A DNA stretch of 64,000 nucleotides from Brevibacterium sp. UCMA 11754 (GCF_021532275.1 NZ_JACBOT010000006.1:156642-220641), one strand, 5' to 3'; shown: positions 44,465-54,129, counted from the first letter of the stretch. Translations and numbers: made by a program. Notes: generated from the sequence alone by a model not told the origin.

Positions 44465-44495
44465 GGGCGGGAAGTGAGATAATCACTTCCCGCCC
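44465..44495 (+). terminator. Terminator after rplA
   Basis: GGGCGGGAAGTGA and TCACTTCCCGCCC form perfect 13-bp arms with a GATAA loop, followed by TTTCT. It lies 36 bp past the rplA stop. Confidence 0.85.
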
Positions 44496-44588
44496 TTTCT
44501 GTTCCCTGAGAACCTTCATTCGGTGTTGCCTGGATCAGGTATCGCGGATAGATTGTGAGCACCCACGATCACTGTGTGCCAACCGCCG

Positions 44589-45881
44589 ATGGAGGTGGAC
44601 AGCTCCGCCATGCATTCGACTCCGCTGCTTCGCGATGACTATCAGCGCATTGTCCGTCGTGCCCATGACAATCTGGCATCACTGACCGCACCGGAGACTT
44701 CGGGCCCGGGAGTCCGTCCAGCCGTCCTCGAGTCCTGGAACCGATCCCTCGGCCGTCTTCGCGATCCGGGTGGAGTACGTGTGCGCATGGCCTATGAGGC
44801 CGATCAGCTCGCCGAGGTGAGGCGTCGTCATCCGTTCCACTCCATCATGGGCCTGCTGCAGTCGCATCTGATCGAACCTGCCAAGGAGGCAGGGCTGCTC
44901 GTGGCGCTCGGTGATGAGCAGGGGCGTCTCCTGTGGGTCGAGGGTGAGCGCGCCGTCCGCAATCGTGCCGAGTCCATGGGCTTTGTGCCGGGCACCGACT
45001 GGTCGGAGGACGTGATGGGGACCTCCGCTCCCGGACTCGCTCTGCGCTCGCGCACTGCCGTGCAGATCAGTCAGGCCGAGCACTTCTCCGCCGAGGTGCA
45101 CTCGTGGAGCTGCAGTGCAGTGCCAGTGACCCATCCGCTGACCGGTCAGGTGCTGGGCATCATCGACGTCACCGGCGGTGATGACGCGGTATCGTCCATC
45201 GTCCTGCCGTTGCTGAATTCCACGGCTCAGGCCGCCGGCGCCGGATTGTCGAAGCTCTACACCCCGGACTCCGGTGGACTGTCTCCTGTCGGTACCGGTG
45301 ACGGTGCCTATCTCGAAGTCACCGGGGCCCGTCCCCAGCTCTCGAGCCCTGACGGCACCCGAATCACACTGTCGGGACGACATGCTGAGATCCTGCTGCT
45401 CCTGGCGCGCAACCCCGGCGGCATCAGCAGCGCCGGGCTCGCTGACCGGCTGTGGGCGCTCGGTGGAAGTGAAGTCACTGTCCGGGCGGAGATCGCGCGT
45501 CTGCGCAGAACGATTGACCACCTCGGCGACCTGCGCCTCGATGCCCGCCCCTACCGACTGCGGGGAGACATCGACAGCGACGTCGAGCGCACGCACCGGG
45601 GCCTGGCCCAAGGGGACGTGGAGACCGCGCTCAACTTCTATCAGGGGCAGGTGCTGCCCGATTCCGATGCGCCCGGCGTCCGGGAGATCGGTGCTGAGCT
45701 GCAGGCGCTGATTCGGGAGAGTCTGCTGCAGAACGGAACCTGGCAGCAGCTGTGGCGCTATGCGGGATTGGCCGAAGCTCGCGAGGATTCGGAAGTGCTG
45801 ATGTCGGTGCTGCGCCTGGCCCCACCCGAAGCACCCGAACGCAACGCGGCCGTCGTGCGACTCGAAGCCCTCGGATACTGA
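44589..45881 (+). CDS. GAF-domain transcriptional regulator of the dehydrogenase pair
   Basis: The 430-residue protein has an AcoR-like sensory N-terminus (about 35-235) with PAVLESWNRS, GRLLWVEGERAVRNRAESMG and GTDWSEDVMGTSAPGLAL. A winged-helix-like region follows at about 265-340 (LSGRHAEILLLLARNPGGIS, then TVRAEIARLRRTID). It lacks the AAA+ domain of sigma-54 activators. It precedes aldehyde and alcohol dehydrogenase genes on the same strand, where such regulators typically activate them. The start is uncertain: GTG 44574, ATG 44589 (used here) or ATG 44610. Confidence 0.75.
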   Translation: MEVDSSAMHSTPLLRDDYQRIVRRAHDNLASLTAPETSGPGVRPAVLESWNRSLGRLRDPGGVRVRMAYEADQLAEVRRRHPFHSIMGLLQSHLIEPAKEAGLLVALGDEQGRLLWVEGERAVRNRAESMGFVPGTDWSEDVMGTSAPGLALRSRTAVQISQAEHFSAEVHSWSCSAVPVTHPLTGQVLGIIDVTGGDDAVSSIVLPLLNSTAQAAGAGLSKLYTPDSGGLSPVGTGDGAYLEVTGARPQLSSPDGTRITLSGRHAEILLLLARNPGGISSAGLADRLWALGGSEVTVRAEIARLRRTIDHLGDLRLDARPYRLRGDIDSDVERTHRGLAQGDVETALNFYQGQVLPDSDAPGVREIGAELQALIRESLLQNGTWQQLWRYAGLAEAREDSEVLMSVLRLAPPEAPERNAAVVRLEALGY

Positions 45882-45902
45882 GCAGGTCCCTCGGATACTG
45901 AG
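45868..45902 (+). repeat. 20-bp tandem duplication at the regulator's 3' end
   Basis: CCCTCGGATACTGAG occurs at 45868-45882 and 45888-45902, a 20-bp period. The first copy encodes the last residues and stop of the regulator, so the duplication repeats codons for LGY and the stop codon beyond the gene end. It does not change the protein. Confidence 0.85.
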
Positions 45903-45935
45903 TCTAAGGACCTGGAGCTGACGGCTCTTCCTATG

Positions 45936-45960
45936 TGATGCAACCCACATGCAACGTTGC
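45936..45960 (+). promoter_or_regulatory. Possible operator upstream of the aldehyde dehydrogenase gene
   Basis: ATGCAAC appears twice 11 bp apart and the second copy runs into the perfect palindrome GCAACGTTGC at 45951-45960. It is 67 bp upstream of the dehydrogenase start and could be bound by the GAF-domain regulator encoded next door. This is inference from position. Confidence 0.3.
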
Positions 45961-46027
45961 CCTGCGTAGTGTGTGGAGCAATCGGAGACAGACATCCGAT
46001 CGCCGCATACGCATCAAAGGAGTTGCA

Positions 46028-47551
46028 ATGACTGTTTACGCTCAGCCTGGTCAAGACGGATCGCTCGTCACCTTCAAATCACGGTACGAGAACTTCATCG
46101 GCGGACAGTGGGTCGCTCCCGTCAACGGGAACTATTTCGAGAACCCGACACCGATTACGGGCAAGGCGTTCTGCGAAGTGCCCGCCAGCACCGCAGAGGA
46201 CATCGAACTCGCACTCGACGCCGCCCACAAGGCGGCTCCCGGCTGGGGCAAGACCTCGCCTGCGGAGCGCGCCGTGATCTTGAACAAGATCGCTGACCGG
46301 ATCGAGGAGAACCTCGAGATGATCGCGGTGGCCGAGACCTGGGACAACGGCAAGGCAGTCCGCGAATGCCTCAACGCCGACATTCCCCTGGCCATCGATC
46401 ACTTCCGCTACTTCGCAGGGGCGATCCGGGCACAGGAGGGCGGCCTCTCTCAGATCGATGACGACACGGTGGCCTATCACTTCCACGAGCCGCTCGGCGT
46501 GGTCGGCCAGATCATTCCCTGGAACTTCCCGATCCTCATGGGCGTGTGGAAGATCGCGCCGGCGCTGGCCGCAGGCAATGCCATCGTCCTCAAGCCTGCC
46601 GAGCAGACTCCGGCCTCGATCCTCGTGCTGATGGAACTCATTGCGGACCTGCTTCCCGAGGGAGTCCTCAACGTCGTCAACGGCTTCGGGCTCGAAGCGG
46701 GCAAGCCCCTGGCATCGAACAAGCGGATCTCGAAGATCGCGTTCACCGGTGAGACGACCACGGGCCGCCTCATCATGCAGTACGCCTCGCAGAACATCAT
46801 CCCGGTCACCCTGGAACTCGGCGGCAAGTCCCCGAACATCTTCTTCGACGACGTCAACGCCTCAGATGACTCCTACTGGGACAAAGCCCAAGAGGGCTTC
46901 ACCATGTTCGCCCTCAACCAGGGCGAGGTCTGCACCTGCCCGTCGCGCGCACTGGTCCAGGAATCGATCGCCGATCCCTTCCTCGAAGCGGTTGCGGAAC
47001 GGACGAAGAAGATCGTGCAGGGCAACCCTCTCGACACCGACACGATGATGGGTGCGCAGGCCTCGAACGACCAGTTCGAGAAGATCATGTCCTACCTCGA
47101 CATCGGAAGGCAGGAGGGCGCCGAGGTGCTCACCGGCGGAGCCCGGGCCGACCTCGGCGGGGACCTGTCCGGCGGCTATTACGTGCAGCCGACCATCTTC
47201 AGGGGCAACAACAAGATGCGGATCTTCCAGGAGGAGATCTTCGGCCCCGTCGTCTCGGTAGCCACCTTCAGCGACTACGACGATGCCATCGCCACGGCGA
47301 ACGACACTCTCTACGGACTGGGCGCCGGGGTCTGGTCGCGCAATGGCAACACCGCCTACCGCGCGGGCCGGGACATCCAGGCCGGTCGTGTGTGGGTCAA
47401 CAACTACCACGCCTACCCGGCACATGCGGCCTTCGGAGGCTACAAGGCGTCGGGCATCGGACGTGAGAACCACCTGATGATGCTCGATCACTACCAGCAG
47501 ACGAAGAACCTGCTGGTCAGCTACTCGGAGAACGCCCAGGGCTTCTTCTGA
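46028..47551 (+). CDS. NAD-dependent aldehyde dehydrogenase
   Basis: The 507-residue enzyme oxidises aldehydes to acids. Catalytic elements are IPWNFPILM near 170, [15 protein letters not shown] near 265 (general base Glu) and [18 protein letters not shown] near 300 with the nucleophilic Cys. Overall similarity is to AcoD/ExaC-type acetaldehyde dehydrogenases. ATG 46028 has AAAGGAG six bases upstream. With the following alcohol dehydrogenase it would take primary alcohols through aldehydes to acids. Confidence 0.92.
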   Translation: MTVYAQPGQDGSLVTFKSRYENFIGGQWVAPVNGNYFENPTPITGKAFCEVPASTAEDIELALDAAHKAAPGWGKTSPAERAVILNKIADRIEENLEMIAVAETWDNGKAVRECLNADIPLAIDHFRYFAGAIRAQEGGLSQIDDDTVAYHFHEPLGVVGQIIPWNFPILMGVWKIAPALAAGNAIVLKPAEQTPASILVLMELIADLLPEGVLNVVNGFGLEAGKPLASNKRISKIAFTGETTTGRLIMQYASQNIIPVTLELGGKSPNIFFDDVNASDDSYWDKAQEGFTMFALNQGEVCTCPSRALVQESIADPFLEAVAERTKKIVQGNPLDTDTMMGAQASNDQFEKIMSYLDIGRQEGAEVLTGGARADLGGDLSGGYYVQPTIFRGNNKMRIFQEEIFGPVVSVATFSDYDDAIATANDTLYGLGAGVWSRNGNTAYRAGRDIQAGRVWVNNYHAYPAHAAFGGYKASGIGRENHLMMLDHYQQTKNLLVSYSENAQGFF

Positions 47552-47560
47552 CCCCAATTG

Positions 47561-47616
47561 CTACCCGACGGCGGCGCAGCAACCTCGCGCCACGTTGCTG
47601 GGCCGCCGTCAGGTAG
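47561..47616 (+). repeat. 56-bp palindromic element, copy 1 (terminator-like)
   Basis: CTACC-GACGGCGGC-CAGCAAC and its complement fold into a long stem with two mismatches, 9 bp after the aldehyde dehydrogenase stop. The same 56-bp layout recurs at 48706. It may terminate or attenuate between the two dehydrogenase genes. Confidence 0.75.
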
Positions 47617-47676
47617 TTCCACCACAAGTTCAAACCCCGCAGCGCCTCATCAACCATCATTACAAAGGAGTCCATG

Positions 47677-48696
47677 ATGTCAGACATGAAAGCAGCAGTC
47701 GTCAAAGAATTCGGCAAGGATCTCGCCGTCGAAGACAACGAGATTCCCGAGCCCGGTCCCGGGCAGGCGCTGATCAAACTCATCGCCTCGGGGGTCTGCC
47801 ACACCGACCTGCACGCGGCGCACGGCGACTGGCCGGTCAAACCGAAGGTTCCCCTCATCCCCGGCCACGAAGGCGTCGGAACCGTCGAGAAAGTCGGGCC
47901 CGACGTCACCGATGTCAAGGTCGGACAGATGATCGGAAACGCCTGGCTGTGGAGTGCCTGCGGAACATGCGAGCACTGCCGCCAAGGGTGGGAGACGCTC
48001 TGCGAGCAGCAGGTCAACGGCGGCTACGGAATCGACGGATCGTTCGGTGAGTACATGCTCGTCGACACGAAGTTCGCCGCCATCATCCCGGAGGGATCCG
48101 ACCCCTATGAGATTGCGCCCGTCCTGTGTGCCGGCGTCACCGTCTACAAGGGACTCAAGCGCACCGAGGTGAAGCCCGGCCAATGGGTCGTCATCTCAGG
48201 CATCGGCGGGCTCGGCCACATCGCCGTGCAGTATGCGGTGGCGATGGGGATGCGCGTCATCGCCGTCGACGTCGCCGATGACAAGCTGGCGCTGGCGAAG
48301 AAGCACGGAGCGGAGATTACGGTCAACGCCTTTGCTGAGGAGCCGGCCGACATCATCCAGGAGAAGGTTGGAGGCTCACACGGTGTGCTCGTCACGGCGG
48401 TGCACCCGAAAGCGTTCGGGCAGGCGATCTCAATGACTCGCCGAGGCGGCACCATCGTCTTCAACGGGCTGCCCCCGGGCGAGTTCCCGGCGCCGATCTT
48501 CGACATCGTCCTCAAGGGGCTGACGATCCGCGGTTCGATCGTCGGCACCCGCCAGGACATGGTGGAAGCCTTGGAGTTCTACGCAGCGGGCAAGATCCAC
48601 CCGACGTTCACCAAGCGGCCGCTCGAGGACATCAATGCGATCTTCGACGAGATGATCCACGGCAAGATCGACGGCCGAGTAGTCATCGAGTACTGA
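47677..48696 (+). CDS. Zinc-dependent alcohol dehydrogenase
   Basis: The 339-residue enzyme interconverts primary alcohols and aldehydes with NAD. Catalytic zinc ligands are in SGVCHTDLHAAHGDW (Cys near 39) and GHEGVGTVEKVG (His near 61). Structural zinc cysteines lie in CGTCEHCRQGWETLCEQQ, and the nucleotide site is GIGGLGHIAVQ near 172. This is the AdhP/AdhA type. Two ATGs stand in a row at 47674 and 47677; the second has the better spacing (6 bases) from AAAGGAG. Confidence 0.93.
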   Translation: MSDMKAAVVKEFGKDLAVEDNEIPEPGPGQALIKLIASGVCHTDLHAAHGDWPVKPKVPLIPGHEGVGTVEKVGPDVTDVKVGQMIGNAWLWSACGTCEHCRQGWETLCEQQVNGGYGIDGSFGEYMLVDTKFAAIIPEGSDPYEIAPVLCAGVTVYKGLKRTEVKPGQWVVISGIGGLGHIAVQYAVAMGMRVIAVDVADDKLALAKKHGAEITVNAFAEEPADIIQEKVGGSHGVLVTAVHPKAFGQAISMTRRGGTIVFNGLPPGEFPAPIFDIVLKGLTIRGSIVGTRQDMVEALEFYAAGKIHPTFTKRPLEDINAIFDEMIHGKIDGRVVIEY

Positions 48697-48705
48697 TCCC
48701 AACTG

Positions 48706-48761
48706 CTACCTGACGGCGGCCCAGATACCTCGCGCGAGGTTGCTGGGCCGCCGTCAGGTAG
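48706..48761 (+). repeat. 56-bp palindromic element, copy 2 (terminator)
   Basis: CTACCTGACGGCGGCCCAG at 48706-48724 and its exact complement at 48743-48761 give 19-bp perfect arms, followed by TTTT. It lies 9 bp after the alcohol dehydrogenase stop and matches copy 1 in length, spacing and most bases. Confidence 0.85.
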
Positions 48762-49047
48762 TTTTGGGAGGTGTGGCCAGCATCTCTATCATCGATTGGA
48801 CTTGGCGCGAAGTCCTTCGATAGACTTCAACTACCCAAGACCGTCGGTCTTTTCGGAACCAGCAGAATTCGCAATCGGATCCTGTTGCCCGGAAACGAAG
48901 ACTCCACTGGAGTGACCTGCGCAGGTGAGCACGAGATTCTTCCGATGAGTTCCTATGGACTCATCATTCGAAGCGTTTCACGCATACCTGCGTGGAGCGC
49001 TTTTTTGGTGTTGGGACACGATCGCACGACTTACGAAAGGAACTACC
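48762..49047 (+). ncRNA. Probable L10 leader of rplJ-rplL
   Basis: A 286-bp gap before rplJ carries the type of leader in which L10 binds its own mRNA. Near its end, AAGCGTTTCACGCA and TGCGTGGAGCGCTT (48971-48998) pair with two mismatches and are followed by a run of six or seven T (about 48998-49006). That would act as an attenuating terminator about 40 bases before the ATG. The full L10-binding fold was not traced. Confidence 0.5.
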
Positions 49048-49581
49048 ATGGCGAGGCCAGACAAGGCAGCCGCAGTAGAGGAGCTCAAACAGCAGTTTGA
49101 GAACTCCGACGCTGTGTTGCTGACCGAGTACCGCGGTCTCACCGTTGCGCAGATGAAAGATCTGCGCGTTTCACTCGGTGAGAACGTCAGCTACGCCGTG
49201 GTAAAGAATACGCTCACTGCTATTGCAGCCAAAGAAGCCGGAATCAACGATCTCGATGAGTTCCTCAACGGACCCACCGCGATCGCATTCGTCAACGGTG
49301 AACCACCAGAGGCTGCAAAGGCATTGCGTAACTTTGCCAAGGCGAATTCTCAGCTCGTATTGAAGGGCGGCTACTGGGATGGTGCCGTCCTCAGTGCTGA
49401 GAATGTCAACAAACTCGCCGACCTCGAACCACGCGAAGTGCTGCTTGCAAAGGCAGCTGGTGCAATGAAGGCAAGCCTCCACCAGGCGGCTTACCTATTC
49501 ACCGCTCCGATGGTCAAGGCCGTGCGCACTGTCGACGCTCTGCGCGAGAAGCAGGACGACGCTCCTGCATCAGACGCCTGA
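49048..49581 (+). CDS. rplJ: 50S ribosomal protein L10
   Basis: The 177-residue protein begins MARPDKAAAVEELKQQFENS and carries VLLTEYRGLTVAQMKDLRV and YAVVKNTLTAIAAKEAG, the L10 core. The C-terminal helix binds L7/L12 dimers to form the ribosomal stalk. ATG 49048 has GAAAGGA upstream; longer in-frame starts fall inside the attenuator and are rejected. Confidence 0.97.
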   Translation: MARPDKAAAVEELKQQFENSDAVLLTEYRGLTVAQMKDLRVSLGENVSYAVVKNTLTAIAAKEAGINDLDEFLNGPTAIAFVNGEPPEAAKALRNFAKANSQLVLKGGYWDGAVLSAENVNKLADLEPREVLLAKAAGAMKASLHQAAYLFTAPMVKAVRTVDALREKQDDAPASDA

Positions 49582-49638
49582 GCAACACCCCATAAACCCG
49601 GTCGCTCAAAGTGACCACCAAAGGAAGGACTGGCCACC

Positions 49639-50019
<381 letters not shown>

Positions 50020-50051
50020 TTTCTCTGGCAGCAGTCTGACTGCTGCCGCTT

Positions 50052-50087
50052 CGAAGAACCCCACAGCCGATGCTGTGGGGTTCTTCG
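50052..50087 (+). terminator. Terminator after rplL
   Basis: CGAAGAACCCCACAGC and GCTGTGGGGTTCTTCG are perfect 16-bp arms around CGAT. It lies 32 bp past the rplL stop and separates the ribosomal operon from the next gene family. Confidence 0.85.
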
Positions 50088-50168
50088 CATTCACAGTGCG
50101 AGCCGGCGATGTTGCAGGACCGCAACGTGCTGCGACTTCGGCGATAGCCTGCCCTGACCTATTCTTAG

Positions 50169-51406
50169 GTGGTGGCTGACAGCGCCACTGACACCAAACT
50201 GCTGAAGAGGCTGAGTTCCACACTCCGTGACGCCTGGCAGAGCGATCCTCTTTACATCGATCCGATCATTGCGCCGGGACTCACCGACAGTCAGAAGACG
50301 GCGGTCGAGCACGCATCGAAGCAGGCAGGGCAGTCGGGCGTTTCCCATTTCGTCGCGATTACGCCTGCGCTGCCGGGATCAGACGAGTCGAAATGGGCCC
50401 GTTTCACCTCTGACCTCGCATATGCGATGCACAAAGACAGCGGCGGAGAACAGACCATCGTCCTCTTCAGCCAGGCAGACGATGCCGCTCGATCCTACGC
50501 CTATCTCGTCGATGCGAATGGGCCGGCTATACCGCCGGGCTCGGACTTTCTGGCCCGTTCGTCCAGTGACGACTTTCTGCCTGTCGAACTGGCAGTGCCC
50601 TATCAGCTGCAGATTCTCGTCGCGGCTGTGAAGGGGCCGAACCTCCGGCGCCCCCGGACTTCGACACTCGCGATGCAGGGGATCGCAATGAGGACTATAT
50701 CGAAGCCACCGGACTGGACAATGGCAACCCGGACGCCCTCGTCTTCGGTGCGACGGCAATTGCCGCCCTGGGGCTGAGCATCTGGGTGCTGCGCCGTCGG
50801 GAAAAGTACTCCTGGCGGAACTCACTGACGACGAAACCGGACCCCGTCAGGACGCAGCAGCTGCCTGAGCGCGTAGAGAGTGCGCTCGAACCGCTTCCCG
50901 AGCCGCAGGATTCCACCGAAGAGATGTGGTCGCTGTATGACCGCGGTCGACGAGTGCAAGAGGCGATCAGATCGCTCATCACGGCTCATCCCGATTGGGC
51001 TGAGAGCGTCGACTTCTCGCATCGCTTCGGTGTTGAGAACCTGCTGAGCACGCACAAATGGGTACGTGCTCGGCTTCGCGGTTCGACAAAGGTCAGCTCC
51101 GAAGCACCTCGGTTCTGCTTCATCTTCCCCCACCACCGAAACAAGGTCGAGACGTTCGCGCTCAAACAGGACGGGACCACTCTGACAGTCGACAGGTGCG
51201 ATCGCTGTCGCCGTGAAATCAACGACGGGCACGAACCGGAGTGCCTTATGGTGCCCAAACGGCCCGGATCGAAGAAGCCCGTTCCCTACTATCAGCGCTC
51301 CGATGTCTACGCACTGTCGGGGTTCGGCAGCTTTCAGCCCCTCGAGGACGCAGTCCTTGAGGGGCTGGGAACACCGTCTGCGTCCGCGACAGGAGGACGA
51401 AGATGA
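50169..51406 (+). pseudogene. Membrane protein A of a three-gene family, with a frameshift
   Basis: One gene in two frames. The first part (GTG 50169 or 50172 to about 50630) encodes a soluble domain with AWQSDPLYIDPIIAPGLTD and FVAITPALPGSDES. Near 50629 one base seems lost. Reading EGAEPPAPPDFDTRDAG in the other frame then leads without a stop into a membrane span (LVFGATAIAALGLSIWVL). A cytoplasmic part follows, with RFCFIFPHHRNK, DRCDRC and DGHEPEC, a likely zinc site, ending SGFGSF at about 395-400. It begins a run with genes B and C, which share the opening domain. True mutation or sequencing error cannot be told apart here. Confidence 0.65.
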
Positions 51407-52191
51407 ACACGGCAGCGAAATTGGGTGCGGCGATCATCATCTTCGGTGCTGTCGCAACCGGTTCGTCGATCTACAGCTACTCCGAATTCGACGCGGCCAG
51501 AGATGCTCGCATCGTCGCTGAAAAGGGCGACACGATCACGGTCGATTCGATCTATCTCGATCGTATCGAGGGCCGCTACGACCCGAACTACGATCGGAGT
51601 CGGTACCAGAAGATCGCAGAGTCGCTGCAGTCCGACCCGATCTATATCGACGCCTATCAGGCATTCGAAGTCGATGACGAGAACCTGGCGACGGTCAGAG
51701 CCGAAGTCAAAGACCTCGACATGCCGATCTACGTCGCGTTCCTGGCCACCTCGCAGGTCGATGATGCGGATGGACAATCTGAACTTCTGGCCGGGCGGAT
51801 CGCCGAGGAGCTGCCCGACAAGCGCGCCACAGTGGTCGTGATCGGGGGAGTGACCGAAGGTATTGCCGACAAGGGAGCCGGCCGGCGCGTGGCTTCCTAC
51901 GATGTCGCCACAGACGTCGACGATAATCATTCGGCCGTGGCGCGCAGATACGTGGAAGCGCTCAAGGCGGCCGAAGTCGAGGACTCGAAGTCCAGCAGCT
52001 CGAGAAGTCTCGACGACGAGCTGCAGCCGATCGTCGTCGATGAGGACACTTCCACCGATCCGAGCACGTTGGCCTATTCGAGCGGCGCAGCCGTCGGGGG
52101 TGCGGCGCTTGGCCTCTTCGTCGGCGGTGGTCTGGGAATCGGGGGAGTCCTGGCGTGGAGGGCGATCAAGAAGAGGAAGCAGAACACGTGA
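51403..52191 (+). CDS. Membrane protein B of the three-gene family
   Basis: The 262-residue protein starts MNTAAKLGAAIIIFGAVATG (first span about 8-25). It has an extracytoplasmic domain with SLQSDPIYIDAYQAFEVDDE and LDMPIYVAFLATSQ, close in pattern to proteins A and C. A second span (about 228-250; GAALGLFVGGGLGIGGVLAW) and a basic tail follow. ATG overlaps the end of gene A and its TGA overlaps the GTG of gene C, so the three are translationally coupled. No known family was recognised. Confidence 0.78.
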   Translation: MNTAAKLGAAIIIFGAVATGSSIYSYSEFDAARDARIVAEKGDTITVDSIYLDRIEGRYDPNYDRSRYQKIAESLQSDPIYIDAYQAFEVDDENLATVRAEVKDLDMPIYVAFLATSQVDDADGQSELLAGRIAEELPDKRATVVVIGGVTEGIADKGAGRRVASYDVATDVDDNHSAVARRYVEALKAAEVEDSKSSSSRSLDDELQPIVVDEDTSTDPSTLAYSSGAAVGGAALGLFVGGGLGIGGVLAWRAIKKRKQNT

Positions 52192-53345
52192 CAACTGATG
52201 CACAGCAGATTGCCGAGGCACTCAAAGACGACCCGTTCCACTTCGACGGGGCGGTCGAGGGGTCTCTCAATGCGGATCTCATCAACCAGGCTCGGGAGAA
52301 GGCGAAGGGATTGGACTATGACGTCTATGTCATCGCGATCGATGAGCACTCCCTGAACCGAGATCTGCTGGAGCAGATCAAGGTGTTCAACGGGGGCGAA
52401 GGTTCGTTCGTCATGATCAACGGCGAATCTCAGATCGCTGTCGATGTGAACTTCGCGGACAACCATGATCTCAGTATGCAGGTGATGGATCAGCTGTCCA
52501 TCGCCCGTGACGAGTGGAACAGCAGCTCTCCGTCGACGACGAAGCTCAACATCCTCCTCGACCTCTATGCGCAACCGCAGGAATACAAGCAAGAAGAAGC
52601 CGTCACCGGCCAGGAAGCGCCCGGCAGCGAGGTCCAGACCGTTGACGGCTCGGGTTCCTTTGCTCCGATGTTCCTCGGCGGGGCGGTACTCATCCTCGCT
52701 CTCGTCATCGCCGGTATCTGGTTCACCCGCTCGCGACGGCAGCGTCGCGAGGTGACGCGGACGCAGCAGCGATTCCAGCTGCCCGATCGGCTGCTGAACC
52801 GCGTCGACAGCCTGCAGCGGCGATCATTGCGCGAGAACATCAATGCCGACACGACGCAACTGGCCGGGGAGATCGATCGGCTGCAGACGCAGAATCTCAA
52901 CGCGGTGAGTGCTGCCAGCGTCGAGCTCGGACTCGACGCCTATCAGATGGCCCGCACGATCGTCGGCGATGAAACATCCGAACGCATCGATCTGGCCGGA
53001 GCGATGGTCCTCCTCCGGCAGGCGGGACGCGAAATCGCCGAGGTGGGTGCCGCCAGGAAGAGGAAGCCCAGTCCCGGTGCACGAAGCGGACTGCCGCAGA
53101 GTCTGTGCACCATCAATCCGCTGCACGGAGAGGCGCAGTCCACGACGCGCCTCGATGCCGATGCCTCCGGTGTGCGCGTGCCCGTCTGCGGAAGCTGTCA
53201 GAACGACCGACAGCGCGGCAACCAACTGCAGTGGATCTTCGACGGTGATCGGCCCTATGTCGAAGGCGACAGCGTGTGGGCGCAGACTCTGTTCGGCGCC
53301 ATCGGCTCAGACCTCGTCACCGCCCTGCACCGGCAGGGAAGATGA
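52188..53345 (+). CDS. Membrane protein C of the three-gene family
   Basis: From GTG 52188 the protein has 385 residues. The N-terminal domain opens with ALKDDPFHFDGAVEGSLNAD and LDYDVYVIAIDEHSL, paralogous to A and B. One span lies at about 158-180 (MFLGGAVLILALVIAGIWFT). The cytoplasmic part is helical, then has a CTINPLHGEA and CGSCQND pair and DGDRPYVEGDSVW, laid out like the end of protein A. Start overlaps the gene B stop (GTGA). The end overlaps the convergent MBL gene by about 29 bp. TPM/YgcG-like proteins have a similar domain-plus-span form, but identity is uncertain. Confidence 0.75.
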   Translation: MTTDAQQIAEALKDDPFHFDGAVEGSLNADLINQAREKAKGLDYDVYVIAIDEHSLNRDLLEQIKVFNGGEGSFVMINGESQIAVDVNFADNHDLSMQVMDQLSIARDEWNSSSPSTTKLNILLDLYAQPQEYKQEEAVTGQEAPGSEVQTVDGSGSFAPMFLGGAVLILALVIAGIWFTRSRRQRREVTRTQQRFQLPDRLLNRVDSLQRRSLRENINADTTQLAGEIDRLQTQNLNAVSAASVELGLDAYQMARTIVGDETSERIDLAGAMVLLRQAGREIAEVGAARKRKPSPGARSGLPQSLCTINPLHGEAQSTTRLDADASGVRVPVCGSCQNDRQRGNQLQWIFDGDRPYVEGDSVWAQTLFGAIGSDLVTALHRQGR

Positions 53346-54129
53346 CCTGCTCGCGGGGGAAGCTCCGGTCATGGTCACCCGGCATGACACGAGCGGGCAG
53401 AGCCACCTCGGCGTCGGCTTGCTTCGATCTCAGACCGTCGATGTCCTCAAGCTGACGTTCGACGAAGTCCCGGTCAACGGGCACTCCATGCCCGGGTACG
53501 AACACTGTGGTCTCGGGGAAGGACAGCAGCGTGTGCAGGCTGGTCACCCACTCGCTCAGTGAAGCATCGTCGCCTGCCTGTGGGGGAGCTCCCTCCTCCA
53601 CCAGGTCACCGGTGAACACGATGCCCTGATCGGGCAGGCGCACGACGAGATCTGCTGTGGAATGCCCGCCCAACACGTGGAATTCGACCCGACAGTCCCC
53701 GAGGTCAAGCACAACCTCCGACTCAACGGCATCGACGGGGGAGACGTCGACGATGAGGTCGCTCGGATCCTCGGGCAGCTCGGATGCGAATTCGGCGGTC
53801 TCGGGGGCGTTGCGGACGGCGTCGAGGGCGATCCATGCGGTCGCCTCCTGGTCTCCGGCGAAGGACTCGGAGACGTGGAAGGTCTCGATTCCCGCTGCGG
53901 CCAGGGTGGCATTGCCGAAGAAATGATCCCAATGGTCATGAGTGATGACGGCCTCAATGGGATTGACGCCGCCAGTGACCTCGAGGCTCAGATGCTGTGC
54001 CGTGTCGGCCAGATGCTTCGCCGTGCTGGGCCCCGGGCCCGAGTCGACGATGAGGCTGGCGCGGGAGCCGGTGATGATTCCGCAGTTGACCGCGGCCGGA
54101 TTCTGAGAGAGAACACTGACATTGACCAT
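53317..54129 (-). CDS. MBL-fold metallo-hydrolase
   Basis: The 270-residue enzyme has the metallo-beta-lactamase metal motif THDHWDH near 63-69, GGHSTADLVV near 153 (third His), FTGDLVEEG near 172 (bridging Asp) and VPGHGVPVD near 210. It is cytoplasmic and its substrate is unknown. ATG 54129 is 24 bp from the divergent GNAT start. It is convergent with gene C and overlaps it. Confidence 0.85.
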   Translation of the reverse strand: MVNVSVLSQNPAAVNCGIITGSRASLIVDSGPGPSTAKHLADTAQHLSLEVTGGVNPIEAVITHDHWDHFFGNATLAAAGIETFHVSESFAGDQEATAWIALDAVRNAPETAEFASELPEDPSDLIVDVSPVDAVESEVVLDLGDCRVEFHVLGGHSTADLVVRLPDQGIVFTGDLVEEGAPPQAGDDASLSEWVTSLHTLLSFPETTVFVPGHGVPVDRDFVERQLEDIDGLRSKQADAEVALPARVMPGDHDRSFPREQVIFPAGAGR

